From NCBI GenBank assembly GCA_030770425.1, contig JASJFT010000294.1, positions 1 to 47,018 on the forward strand: a stretch of 47,018 bases of DNA, written 5' to 3'. Shown here one piece after another: positions 31,218 through 42,810 of this stretch. This DNA comes from Darksidea phi (lineage: Eukaryota > Ascomycota > Dothideomycetes > Pleosporales > Lentitheciaceae). The translations under genes and the position numbers were made by a program. The notes under the pieces were generated by a model, which was not told where the DNA came from, did no database searches, and saw only the letters and a list, made by a program, of their open reading frames with translations. How positions within the stretch are numbered: the stretch's first letter is position 1; the number at the start of each line of letters is the position of its first letter.

Positions 31218-33330
31218 GTTTTATTTCCTTTGTTAGCACTTCCTTTGCTCGATTCTTCAATGGGTACGGGTAAGCGATACCCCCCTTTGGTGTTCAGGTT
31301 CCTCGAAAAGCTGGTGTATGGTCAGCGCTTGTATAGCTCCACACGACAGATCAATTTCAGTTTCCTTTGTTCCCCGGGCGACATATTTTAGACGACGGGT
31401 ATATTTTCCTATTGCGTGTTCATTGATATCTCTGGGATGCAGGCCCTTCAGGTACATGGTTTCGGAGTACGTGCAAGCCCGATTTGGGAACGGATGTTTA
31501 TCTGCTCATTGACATTGTGCCAGTGCGTGTAGAGGCATTCAGATAGCTTCTAATGAAGTTGTCCTGCTACTACTTTATATTGCACTGGGTTGAGTTTGTT
31601 CAGATAACCTCATAGCTCCAACGCTATTGTTACTGGTGTACTGATTTGGAAATAGTGCGTGAGAATTTCACGACCACGGAGTACGGACCTCGAACGGTTC
31701 TGAACGTAAGACGCTTTACAACACGAACACGAACACGCTTACCTGTTCATCAAACAGGTATGTACGAGACATGACAAAGCGGGATAGACTTGCGTTCGAG
31801 AACAAGCTCGGGCGATCGCCCATTCTCGACTGGGCAACGGATAGCTTTCACCGGTCGAGAGCACAGGAATGATTGAGCCCTCTGCTTGGGGCGCTGCGTT
31901 GGGCATGGGCAGTGTCTGATGACCAGTTGCAGAATCATACGCGAAGTGTGTGCACACCCCCACCACGTTCATGAGAGTTTCTCCAAATAACGGCTTGGCG
32001 TGTTGATATCATATCGTGTCGACATCTAAGCTGCGAACTTCCCCGCTTCTACATCAAGTGACTAATGGTAAGAGTTAGTCTGACCGCTCATACTGGTCTC
32101 GATAGTTTACTGGGCTAATTACAAATGATGCGGCTCCCCGGCAGAATTCGGCTCCAATGTCTGCTATTGGGTACAGCGCCTCACCTTCCGAACTTCTCAT
32201 GAATGAGCTCGGTTGGCCCTGATATCGGGGTCGATGGGAGATCGTCGACTGCCGACGTAAGAGTGATGCGTTGGCTGACAGAAGGCTACAGGCCTTTACA
32301 AACTTACCAAAAGTCTGGTTGTCGTCCCGGAAATTGGGCACAAGCGGTGCCAGGAACAGTGGCTGAAGCTCTTGGTAGCTTCGACAGATCAAGATTACCG
32401 CGTATTCATCTTTGGCTATGAAATTGAATCTAAAGGAAAAAGAGATGGCATGATTTGGCATCAAACATTCTCCCTTGTGCGTATCTTTCTAGGCTCCCTC
32501 CAGCCAAAGCCTTTCGAGGTACATGTATATTTGCGCTCAGACGTCGTCCAATCTTCTAGCAAACGCTCAGTCGCTGTGTAGTGGCATCGAAGACGGCCCG
32601 ACTTCATATGTCATCGTTTGAGTGGAATTCTACTCAACACGCCTTGTACGTCGGTGGTTGATGGGGGGGACGTTGATCTGGGGCTCGCCGGCCATGCCGT
32701 CGGGACGCGTCCGAGTCGCGCTTCCCTGCGTCCCTCCGCCCCCCGTGATTGGGCTTCGGCGGCTGTGTTTATGTAAGCTGTCTCCTCTTCCGCGCTAGAG
32801 ATTGCAGTGAAATCCCGACAGGAACGGTTTGGTTAAACGTTGGTGTAAGATGTAGATTGGTTAGGCAGAAGGCCTTGTCTATACACTAACTAGCGCTAGC
32901 ACAGACCCCAAACAGTGGCCTATCACCACTTCCGCCAACACGGTTACGATGGTTCTAGCGGCCATGACGCTTTATTCAATAGATAGATAGGCGACGTAGT
33001 CTTCGGTTAAGGCGAGCCAGGACCTTGAGGCTCTGCGCACATACCGCCACGCTAAAACCTCGCTCAGTCGTATCGACTTAGACTCGTACACTGACAATAC
33101 GGGGCCTTCGAGACGAAGCCCAATAAAACTTTTCGCATACTTCGGAAAGGAGCTTTATATCTCCCGTTTGTTGCATGTTCTTGGGGAGGTCATTGCGAAG
33201 CGATTACATAATTATTTCAAAGTAATAGTCGGCCGAGCTCGGAGGTAGTCGACCGAGACAGCGGACTCCAGGACGCGTTCGACCGATAGAGAAAGTAGTA
33301 AGTGATGGCGTTTCTTCCAAAAAGAAACTA
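31218..33330. other. gene-free region between SREBP gene and NLR relic
   Basis: No recognisable gene is present. Short frames of at most about 130 codons occur on both strands without domains. Around 32660-32780 the sequence is GC-rich. The 23-base repeat copy B is at 32789-32811. Confidence 0.5.
32789..32811. repeat. 23-nt dispersed repeat, copy B
   Basis: It is identical to 12783-12805 except for one base and lies in the same orientation. No further similarity is obvious on either side. Confidence 0.5.
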
Positions 33331-36300
33331 ATGGGATCTCCTCAAAAGGTAATTTCTAACCTAGGCTATGGTTATTCACAGCTCGTTGACCGAGATCACG
33401 CCGCATGTCATGCTGTAAGCAAGGAGTTGTTTAGTGTCGATTCCAATCACGAAGGTCGGAACCGAATGGTTCAGGGCGGCCCACCTTTTGTGAAGCTCGG
33501 TTCCTATTTAGAGGCAGCGCCGGAGACAGCGCCGGAGACAAGCCCCAAAGTATTGACTCTGGCATATCAACGGCCGAAACCCGCCGTCGAACTATCTGAG
33601 ACTCTTAGCAGTATTGGTGCGCCGGACTAACCTCAAGGTATACTACCACGTTCCAATATAGAACCTACCAAATATTAATCTTCATTGAAAGCACAAACGC
33701 ACCGCCGACATCAGACATGGCCAACCTTGTACTGAGACCGAAAAAAATTCTTCTACCCTGCCATTCTGTAGAACGAACTCCTGACCTAAATTTCTTTGGG
33801 CAAAGCGCCATACTCGGTAAGATTGATGAAGCATTCTTTCCGTCGCGGTCATATAATATTGAAGGAACCTTGTGCTGCGTAGCGGAGTCTGCAAGCGCTT
33901 GTACTATCTACGGAATTGGCGGCTTGGGCAAGACCGAAATCGTACCGAATACATACATACGCACAAGGGCAAGTCCGATGCTACGTTCTGGATTCATAGC
34001 GCGACTACGAACAGATTGCTTGCCGGCTTTCGACGCATGGCGGTCATGTTAGGTATTCAAGATGGGAGCGCTGTGCTTCAAGAAAATGCGGAGGTGACGC
34101 GCGGTAAGGTGAAGGCTTGGCTTGCGGACTTGGCGCGGGTCTCGGAGACTGATACTACCGGCGAAGGTCCGCCCGTCTGGTGGTTGATTGTGTTCGACAA
34201 TGCAGATGATCCAGATCTTCTCTACGACTCCGGTCTACAGGCAGTAACGGATGCATTTTGATCACGAGCAGAGACCACATTTCCCAGTCTCGCCGGTATC
34301 GAACTTCAACCAATCGTTGGTTGCTGCGTCGCCGCTGACTTCACTCCGCGCGGAGTCATTCCTAGATCGTCGCAGTTGTAAACTATAGGTCGGGTACGAA
34401 GCCTGTAAAGCTGGTCCAAAGGGATGTCAACACCCTTTGTATTGTACTGATGCGCCGCTCTTTCGCAATCGCGATGCAGTTCGTAACCCAAAACGTGCAG
34501 CAAAAAGCCCGAGCAGCCGATCACCCGAACGCGCATCACCGAACGAGGGTGACAAAAGTGACGAGGGTGACAAAAGTGACGAGGGTGACAAAAGTGACGA
34601 GGGTGACAAAAGTGACGCACTGCGATCGACGGAGAAAGAGCATGCCTAGTCGGGTAAGTTGCGGGGCTTCGTGATTGGTGCAACCCTTGGCGGTGGTACT
34701 TTTTGTCACGGGATATGCCTTCGCCGTCTTCCTCTAGTACGACACCCATTTATCACAGGTATGACTGTTCATGATGACACGTTCAAGGACCTAGTAGACC
34801 CACTGAGGAGCCTTACAGTAGAGGATAGTAGCAGGAATTCTTATACGTATAGACGTGTATTCCCTGTACAACATTTCTCTCTCCCCATCGAATAACGCAC
34901 CTGTCACTGACGGAATTTGTCGACTACTACGACTACGACAGCAAAAGTTCCAAAAATCACCAATTGTGGGGTACAAGAAGCAGGAGCCGGTTGCCTTCAT
35001 ATGGAACATCGAGAGCTTGTCACCTAGCACAACAGCTCTCCTGCGGGTCCTCTCAATGCTCGACGGCGATTCGATACCTGAAAAACTACTTATGAAGAGC
35101 GCGAAGAAGGCCGAGCTCAAGGACTACCCTACCAAGAAACCTACCTACTTCGAAGCTCGAAAGATTCAGATGAAGTCTTTACTTGTTGCTCGAAGCTAGG
35201 AACTGATGATTCTCCGAAGTCATGCGCAGCAAACTGGATCTGCCTCCTTTCCGCGATGTCTTCAATGCCGCCGCTATCTTACAGTCTGCTGTCTAGCCGT
35301 TTATGGTTAATAAATATTTGAACGAGATTGATCGACTTCAGAAGGTACAGCGCTATCAGCGTCAAGTAACACGGCTACTATCGGTACTTGAAAGCTGAGG
35401 AGTAGAGGCTGTGAAGCCATCGCTCTCGTTTGCAGCTCTTTTCAATGAATCTAACTGATATGATGACCCGATTTTTCCTCCTGCAAAGACAATCCTAGTC
35501 TTAGGGGATACCAACTATACGAAACCGGCTATGGCTTCAGTGTGGGAGGTGAATACGCCATTCTAGCACAGCGGATCGCGGAAGTTAGCGAAGCGGACGA
35601 TGATCAGTCCCGGGGTAAAATCCTTGCTGATAGCTACCGCTTTCAAGGAGTCATTGGAAGTTATCTAGACACCTCCAAGGGCGCGAGCTCCTCCAAGCAA
35701 TGGACCGAACTGCTTGTAGACCCGCATTTAAGAGTATCGGTTGAAGGGAGACATTGACGCTTTGCCCATAGTAGGTCAATTCCGCGCGATGCAACCACAG
35801 AAACGGAAACGGAAGCTCTCTAGATTTCGTACGCTCCCTGATAGTGTCACTTACAATTTCCCAGGAGCGTATCGCCTCCCTCTAGTCCGGTACCCACACC
35901 AGAGCACGACCGTACTCATTGTACGCTAATTCTCGAGGAAAGAGGAAAGGAGTTGGGGAAGGCCGATACGGACACCTATGAGTACATGACACACCGATGT
36001 CCTGCTTGGAGGTTCTCTGCTAACCGAATTCAGGACGGGCATGATCCGCAGTTGCATGGGTTAGGTTCGATGCGCACAAGGAGAAATGGATGGATCGAAC
36101 TCATTTAATCAAAGCGCCGGAAAAGTGGTTTTGGCCACAACTGGTGAGCAATCCATGGCCTTGCTTACAGCGGACTACCGTCTCGCCGTGGATGAGTTCG
36201 ACCGTGACCGATTTAAGGAGACGATTGTCACATTCATCGGCGAAGACCACTAGTTCAAAGCAGGAGCTGCACGCGCTCACTGGAAACTTGGGCACACTCT

Positions 36301-36430
36301 CTTGCGCGAAGGCGGCAGTGACAACGGCGATGAGGCTCAAATACTATTGGAGCGAGCGATGCGCATCCGTCATGAGCTCGTGCCGGACGATGAACAGAAA
36401 GAACCGGATTATGAATGAATTTGAGGGCAC
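33331..36430 (+). pseudogene. decayed fungal NLR (NB-ARC/TPR) gene
   Basis: Pieces of one protein appear in order but in changing frames. A possible effector-domain end is at 33331-33630 (LVDRDHA ... FSVDSNHEGRNRMV), reminiscent of SesB-like hydrolase domains; this is weak. The NB-ARC P-loop IYGIGGLGKTEI is at about 33905-33945. Soon after, the frame shifts, continuing as KGKSDATFWIHS and a Walker B-like WWLIVFDNADDPDLL (about 34180-34213). A TGA at about 34259 breaks the frame where ITSRDHISQSR continues in another. Further pieces are HLSLTEFVDYYD (about 34900), WNIESLSPSTTALLRVLSMLDGDSIPE (about 35000-35095, in two parts) and TPR-like remnants (LGHTLLREGGSDNGDEAQILLERAMRIRHELVPDDE region, 36285-36390). 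At least five frame breaks and several stops show it is not functional. Intact relatives act in self/non-self recognition and programmed cell death. Confidence 0.8.
34545..34616. repeat. 4 x 18-bp perfect minisatellite inside NLR relic
   Basis: Four identical copies of GAGGGTGACAAAAGTGAC lie at 34545-34562, 34563-34580, 34581-34598 and 34599-34616. The unit is a multiple of three and stays open in more than one frame. It interrupts the NB-ARC-derived sequence. Perfect identity points to recent expansion compared with the surrounding decay. Confidence 0.95.
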
Positions 36431-36760
36431 TACTGAGGAGAGAAGGGACATCGGGGACTCACAATTTGCGAGAAAGCTTAATTAAAACGTGAGAAATCGA
36501 ACCTAGAACCTGCCCATGTGACTGCACATCGCCCAGGCGCATCACTCGTGAAAGTAGACGTCACAAGCCCAAGTAAAACCACAGATCAGATAATCGTTCC
36601 ATGCTAGCTTATCGATAACTCGAGTCCCCAATGCCTCGGCATCTATCGGGGAACTTCACCGCATCCTCTACCGCGACGCGCGAGCATATAAAGCTCGCGC
36701 TTACTTCTATACCCCACTATGATACCTTTATAACTTTCTATCCTGCAAGTTTTTGAAACA
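36431..36760. promoter_or_regulatory. promoter region of HAD hydrolase gene
   Basis: This is the interval between the NLR relic and the ATG at 36761. It contains ATATAAA at 36686-36692, 68 bases before the start codon, in the usual place for a TATA box. Confidence 0.55.
36678..36700. promoter_or_regulatory. TATA element framed by an 8-bp perfect inverted repeat
   Basis: GCGCGAGC (36678-36685), ATATAAA (36686-36692) and GCTCGCGC (36693-36700) form a perfect 8-bp inverted repeat around the TATA element. It could be a dyad operator or a hairpin in the leader; this is inference. Confidence 0.55.
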
Positions 36761-37676
36761 ATGGTGCCCCCCAAAGCTATTCTCTTCGACATCGGTGGTG
36801 TCTGTGTACGTACCCCTCCCAGCAACCACATCACATCAAGCCTAACTAATATCGTTGTACTTCCAGGTAGTATCCCCGTTCCAAGCAATTCTTGACTACG
36901 AACGCTCCAACGACATCCCCACCGGCTATATAAACTACGCTATCCAAAAAGGCCCCCACGACACGGGGGCATGGCAATTGATCGAGCGCGGCGAAACGGC
37001 ACTGAACGATGAATGGTTCGCAAATTTCAAGAAGCAATTGAGCAAGAAGGAAGTATGGAGCGAATACTGGGTCAAGCAAGCTGCGCAGAAGAGCGCTGGA
37101 GGCGGACCCGAAGCCGCAGTGGACAAAATCCCTGCAGTGCCCCATATCGACGCCAAGAAACTCTTCTGGAACATGATGCGTATATCCAGAACTCCAGATC
37201 CACACATGTACCCCGCGCTCAAAATACTCCAACGAAGCGGCAAATTCATACTAGGCGCGCTCTCCAATACGGTGCATTTCCCCACCGGCATCCTGGACGA
37301 CGAAGGAACATTATTCGATAGATCTCTCGTACACGAGCCGCATCCGAATCCGTATGCCAATGACTCGACACATATAGAAGACTGCTTCGACATCTTTATA
37401 AGCTCAGCGCACATCGGAATGCGAAAACCCGATCCGAAAGCTTACGAGTTAGCAGTGAGAGAACTCAGCAAGATCTCTGAAGCTCGGGGCTTGGGAAAGG
37501 TTGAGGCGGGCGATGTACTCTTTCTCGACGATATCGGTATCAATCTGAAGTTTGCGAAGCAAAGCGGACTCCGGACAATCAAGGTTGATCTTGGTAAGAC
37601 GAAAGAGGCAGTTAAGAAGCTGGAAGACGAGGTTGGCTTGAGTTTGGTGGATGACAGAGCGAAGAGTAGACTATGA
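36761..37676 (+). CDS. HAD-superfamily hydrolase, 284 aa
   Basis: Exon 1 is 36761-36805 and exon 2 is 36867-37676. The 61-base intron (GTACGT ... CTAAC ... CAG) falls exactly after the first catalytic motif. Motif I is ILFDIGGVC (residues 7-15), with Asp 10 as the expected nucleophile. The usual second Asp is replaced by Gly, as in the ACAD10/epoxide-hydrolase-like branch. Motif II is LGALSNT, motif III Lys is in GMRKPDPKAYELAV, and motif IV is VLFLDDIGINLKFAKQ. Length and order are normal for cytosolic HAD enzymes. The substrate cannot be predicted; phosphatase or haloacid-type activity are both possible. It has its own TATA element and lies just downstream of the NLR relic. Confidence 0.85.
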
Positions 37677-38538
37677 GTATGTAAAGTGTATTCTTCCGAC
37701 ATATCGCTTCTATCCTTTCGTGTCCTCCTTCTTGCGGTTCCGTTAGGAAAATCCATCTTTCGCCGTTGGTGTGGTTTGTGTAGCTTATCACGTAACTTAG
37801 GCTGCGAACTGCGTCGCAATCCGAGATAGCGGCACCAGCAATATAAAACTATAGATAGGTATTGACACCCTTCTGGATCAGCTTCGCCAACTTTACCTTC
37901 CACCTTCATTGCCCACGCGACTTTATATCGTTGGCCCTCATGGCATATCAGGAATCTAGTACGATGGAATTTTTCTGTGCCTATATAGCCTTCTGTGAGT
38001 TAGTTGGTAGGACGGGGTGGTGGTGGTGGGGGGAAAGGGCTAGGAACGGGGACGCCAAAGTGTGTACCGAGAATGGATCTGCGAGTGTAAGTATTTCTTC
38101 TTTGAAGTGACTGGGCTCGAAGAGTTGGTAGCGTCACAATGCTAGGTCGATACGAGAGAAGGAGATGAAGAGAAGATGAGAATGAGGTCTTGGTGGCAAT
38201 GTTGAAGACGAATAGTAGTTTATGCCCTCATCCGGAAGAAGCAGTTGGTTGATCGCTTGCTGCGCTTGTGCTTGCTTGATGGATGGATTATAAGTAACAT
38301 GGCTCTTACGCGACGTAGGCGGTTGCGGGGTTCGTTTCCGCTGTAGGGAGTGAGGAGCTCGAACTTCGTTGCAGAAATTCGTTCGTTATATAACGCGAAA
38401 GCGCACTCGCTCGACACAAAAGTACTGTGTAGGATTTTGGCGTAGACGCGGAACGAGAGAGAGATGTAATTTGGTTAATGTCCAACTAATGCAAAGATTG
38501 ATGGATGCATTGTCTCCCGCCCCTTTCCTCCTATTCAC
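37677..38538. other. intergenic region between HAD and GH131 genes
   Basis: These 862 bases separate two convergent genes and show no recognisable coding content. A G/T-rich stretch lies around 38010-38035. Confidence 0.45.
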
Positions 38539-39534
38539 TCATAGAGAAACGCAGCCATCGGCGCTGTCTTCAAGGAAGATAGAACCGTAGATCTGCCCCT
38601 CATTCAAGTTCTTCTCCTGGTATCCACCGTTCACAACATCCGAAGTACCAGTTGGCTTCTTAAGTATACCAAGCTGGAACTGACCTCCACCGGCGAGATT
38701 GGCAGATGTAGGGCCCGCAACCGACTTGAGAGCGGCGTCGCCGACGGAGTAGTAGATCTGGACTTGGCTGAACGCGATAAAGTTAGTACGTTGCGCCAGT
38801 TTCGACGTAGAGTATTGAGGAGGAAAGACTGGATCACGAACTTCTTAGTGTAGTCAAGCTTGACAGCAAAGTTTTGCCACGCGGTCTTGTCAATGGCCAC
38901 AGAGTACAACGACTTGCCGTTGCGGTCGAGAATCTTGAAGTTGTTCTTGTCCGAAGCGGATTTACCGATGATCTGACCGGCTTGGAACTGGATCTGGTTG
39001 GAGCTGTAGTCGCCAGCCTCGTGCCAGACGTTCTGTCTCTCATTAGTTCTCATCCTGGAAAGACATCACACGGGATGTTGGAAAGCCTCGTACCAGGTAC
39101 TCATGCGTCAAGTTCAACGGCCTAGCAGCATCTTGTTTAACGCTCCAATGCAATGTCTTGACTCCCGTTTGTCCTGGCCCATCGCTCGCATCCTTCAAAA
39201 ACTGCAGCCCCGCCCTTCTAAACCCGTTTTGTTTCTGGAAGATGCTCTGGTCGCCAATCGTAACCTCTAGGGGCACATTATCCGCACCCTCAAATCGCGA
39301 CTTTGCCACGTCGGGGAACTTGAGGATGGTGGACCACTTCAAGTCATTGCCTTTGACGTAGTCTGGGTTGAAGATGGTGTTTGTGGCGTAGGTATCGAAT
39401 TTTGTCGGGTCGGCGGCCCAACTGCTGGGAACGCGGCCGTCGAAGACGATGGGGCAGGTGATTTCGGCGCGTTTGTGCACAGCGGGTGCTGCGAGGGCGC
39501 TACCTGCGACGAGGAGGATGGCGAGAGATTGCAT
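38539..39534 (-). CDS. secreted GH131 beta-glucanase-like protein, 286 aa
   Basis: Three exons are inferred on the minus strand: 39534-39094, 39032-38842 and 38767-38539, joined across introns of 61 and 74 bases (donors GTACGA and GTTCGT; the second has CTAAC). A signal peptide is evident (about residues 1-16, LAILLVAGSALA, then AP), followed by a KR that may be a processing site. The mature protein begins ITCPIVFDGRVP and contains NPDYVKGNDLKWS, QNGFRRAGLQFLK, LTHEYL joined to NVWHEAGDYS, and ends GQIYGSIFLEDSADGC. These are characteristic of glycoside hydrolase family 131, which has broad beta-1,3/1,4/1,6-glucanase activity and occurs in plant-associated fungi. Without splicing, exons 2 and 3 appear in different frames. 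It probably acts outside the cell on plant or fungal glucans. Confidence 0.92.
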
Positions 39535-40627
39535 GGCGGCGATCGTGGACGTTGAAGTGCGAAACCGGACGAGGAATCGCTCAAAGCACGCATTTTGTGC
39601 CCCTTTATATCAATTCGACAATCACGTCTTCTAGAACCTCTACGTCGACGCTAGCATACCACTACCAAATTGCGCACACTTCCGGTTGGTCCCTCGGTGC
39701 TTCAAATTGCCCGGATATAGAACCTCATCATGTGTGATTCGGAGTAACCAATTGCGATGCGGAAGAACCGCGGGAGAAGCTTCTATAGCAGGGCTATAGT
39801 AGGACCGATGACCATGGAAATGATGAGGTGATACAACCAGATGGCGCCCAGATAATATACACCTGGTAATCCGGCTTGAGGCTCGATGATCCTGGCATGT
39901 TTGTGGGGTAGGGCTGGGGTATCAATATTGGGTCTCGGTCCGTTAAGCCGCCGTCTTGAATATAAAGTCGGATCTGAATGATTGTGTAGAGGGTAAGGCG
40001 AAATCACATTGTGCATGTGCATAATGTAGAGATGGTCATCCTGGCGCACTTGAAACAACGAGTGGAAATGCGTGTGGCTAAGGCAGCACGGCCACATGTG
40101 GCGTAACTGTCTCGTCAAGTTGCGGACACATCTCTCGTCCCGATTCAGGACCAGTGATTCGGTCTATCGTCTATCAATTCATTGCGCTCTCATAGCTCTT
40201 GCTGTTGGCCTTAATCGACTGTTTTACATCTTCTCGGAGCTCACTGGCTACGTTGAAGCTGATCAGTAGGATCGCGAGTGAAGTCGAAAGAGACAACCAC
40301 CGCCTAACGAGAAAGGAAAATGCATATGTATTACAGTTTACAAACCCACCGACCCCCGCGAAGAACATATATCGCGTACGGCCGGCTATGACCAGAAAAC
40401 ATGCTAGTACACCTCATTCTATGTCCAAAAATCCCTAGACTATAGACGTGGAAATATGCTGCTGCCCCCATCCAATCCAAGATCATGGCCCACCAACAGC
40501 AATCCAAGGGTGTGGACTATGCTAAGGGGCATGCCGAAACGCCATGCGATAGTTCAAAGTTTGGAAGACCGACCCCGCAAACGCCTCCCATATCAGGTTC
40601 TCAAGTCCGTGTCTTCTTCTGATGCTC
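39535..40627. other. gene-free region upstream of GH131 gene
   Basis: This holds the GH131 promoter and the 3' flank of the GT31-like gene, both on the minus strand. The short frames (up to 111 codons) carry no recognisable content. Confidence 0.45.
39603..39609 (-). promoter_or_regulatory. TATA box of GH131 gene
   Basis: TATAAAG on the minus strand lies about 70 bases upstream of the ATG at 39534, the normal position for a fungal TATA element. Confidence 0.55.
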
Positions 40628-42085
40628 TCACCGTACGATGGGCGCTAACCATGTCGCCTCCATACACGTATCATTTATGTCGCTCTCTTCGTCAACCTTG
40701 AAGCCGAGTTCGCCCATCTTTTTCAGATCCCAGCCACTCGTGAACTCGCCCTGGCCGCCATTCTCCCTGTCCACGGCGTTCCCGAGCTTAATGTAGTTGG
40801 CAAAGCGACATACGGTTTGCGAGTATGACCATTGCAGGCAGTTGCGATCTTTCTCACATTCGGAGCCACAGGAGGCCGCGTTTTTATGAGCGGGGCGGTC
40901 GTTGGGAACCGGGGCGATGGAGAGGTTGTCCCAGAACTCGAGGGAGGGACCTTGCTTGAGGTGGGAGTGGGTGTAGGCGAGGAGGGAGGAGTACACAAAG
41001 GGTTTCTGGATCCCATGTTAGCGTTTATGCAAGTGTTGCGGTGCGGGGTGACGTACCAAGTTGTAAGGCCTGGTTCGCTCCCACTTCCATATCGACTCCA
41101 GCTGCTCTGGCGCCATGCGGTGAAGCGAGAGTAGCGGCACGCACCACCTGTCCCTATCTACTTTGATCTCCTTGAGCTCGTCGGGCGCAAAGGTCGGATA
41201 CAGCGCCTCGAGCTTCACGCCCGTTGCGTTGTAGATAGCGTACCCTAGCACAGCGTCTCCGCAGCAATCTTCCTTGACCCAGTCCTCATACCGGACCGCC
41301 AGCCTGGTATCATCTCCGTCGCTGGTGCCAGTCGTTGGCTTTGGGGGTTTTAGCTGCTTCATCAGGCCTTGCGACATGACGATCCCCGCTCCACCGTAGG
41401 CATACCAGCGGTCGTTGGAGCCCCTGCTCGGCGATCCGAGATAGTGCGGCTCTTTCGGGTCGAGCTGGGCGAGCAGGCGGAACAGCGTGTCCCAGAAGAA
41501 GTATACGTCCGACTCGAGGAAGACGAACCACTTGGCCGTTGGGTTGATCGCGTATGCCTTGTCCACCATGGGTAGGAACTTGAAGCGGTCTAGTCTCCAC
41601 CCTGCTTGCGAGTAATTGACCTTGTCGCCTTCGGCGTGGGCCTTCTTGTGGGCGGCGTAAGCCTGGAAGTCGGTATTGTTGATCGCATACGAAGGGGGCA
41701 GCTCGGCGAGGATGTCGACGACGTTGTGATCGTCAATCGTCTCCTCGTGGTCCGACACCACGAGCAAGTTTTTTATACACGACGTGACAGTCGAGAGATG
41801 TGCCTTGTTCTTCGCCCCATCGCCTGCGCCTGTCTTTAACACAACCTGTATGTCCTTGAGCAGATCGTAGGGGAAGCCTTCGCAGTAGTCGGGGTTGACG
41901 CCGCCCTTATGCCGCATGGGCGGGAAGAAGCTCTTCGTCTTGTGCCGGTAGTATGGCGAGAGCTGCGGGGGGCTGGGTGTCCGGCGCGACAGACTGAGGA
42001 AGCAGAAGACGAAAAGGAGGCCGGCGAGCAGCAGTCGGATCGGTCTTCGCGAGAGCCGCAAGGGCAGCGTCTTGAAGAGTGCCAT
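40628..42085 (-). CDS. GT31-like type II membrane glycosyltransferase, 468 aa
   Basis: Exons are 42085-41057 and 41005-40628 on the minus strand. The 51-base intron (GTACGT ... CTAAC ... CAG) joins ERTRPYNL to KPFVYSSLL. A short basic N-terminus is followed by one membrane anchor (about residues 17-33, IRLLLAGLLFVFCFLSL), the layout of a Golgi-resident enzyme. The catalytic region has WFVFLESDVYFFW near residue 190, a DxD-like metal-binding motif, then YAYGGAGIVMSQGLM and YEDWVKEDCCGDAVLGYAI. These resemble fungal glycosyltransferase family 31/fringe-like (DUF604) proteins. The C-terminus has a Cys-rich PAN/apple-like stretch (CGSECEKDRNCLQWSY) and Cys-paired end. It probably adds a hexose in beta linkage to glycoprotein or glycolipid acceptors; donor and acceptor are unknown. 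Confidence 0.85.
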
Positions 42086-42810
42086 GGCGGCGGCGACGCA
42101 GAGGGCGTCTGTTCCGGGCGAGGCGCGCTAGAAGGATGGCGAGAGTCTGAATTGGGGACGAGGATTGGGAGGGGGGCACATTGTCATCGCTCGCTCTCCA
42201 TGGCTCCCTGAAATTCTTGGGACCCCGTCCGCAAGAGGCGCGCTGGAGGCACGGGCCCTCGGCCTGCAGCCACACGGCCCAGAGCGGGAAGGCGCCGTCG
42301 CACTTACGCCCTCAACACCATCCTCCAAGATGTCCAACATCTTGGACGTCTTTCTTCAACCCGCCGTAGAGATGGGAAAACTATACATAAGGCTGGTGTG
42401 GCATGCGTTGTACTCACGTGGCCGATGGGAACTCCCATGCCCGGCCGCCCCGCCAGCAACTCTACGACAGTAGCAATCTACACCTGCTGCGACCAACTGT
42501 TATATGTAATCCGAAGGGTATAGCACCTCTACTGTGTACAAACTCCTACTGTGTTTCGTGCAGACCTTACAAAAGAGATTCCCAATGCAAATCCAAATAA
42601 ATATTCATTTCGAAACTCGGACAAAGCATTAAGGACGTCTGGGTGACCATAAATACGCCCAACGCGTCTTCCGTAAAAGTGCACAATCTGTGGAGATAAC
42701 CCCACCGCTTACCCCGCTTATTAATTGCCACTCCGCACCACGTCCTTCTATTCCGCACCCCATCTCAACTCAAGTTTCTTCTAAAAACCGTTTCCCATTT
42801 CAGACTCACC
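42086..42810. promoter_or_regulatory. shared upstream region of GT31-like and SDR genes
   Basis: This is a 725-base interval between divergent start codons. It is GC-rich next to the GT31-like gene and AT-richer next to the SDR gene. Short frames here have no recognisable content, and both promoters must lie in it. Confidence 0.45.

Noticed and set aside
38320..38350. B-box-like GGTTCGTTTCC on the plus strand
   Set aside because: The T-stem pairs poorly and no cloverleaf could be built around it.
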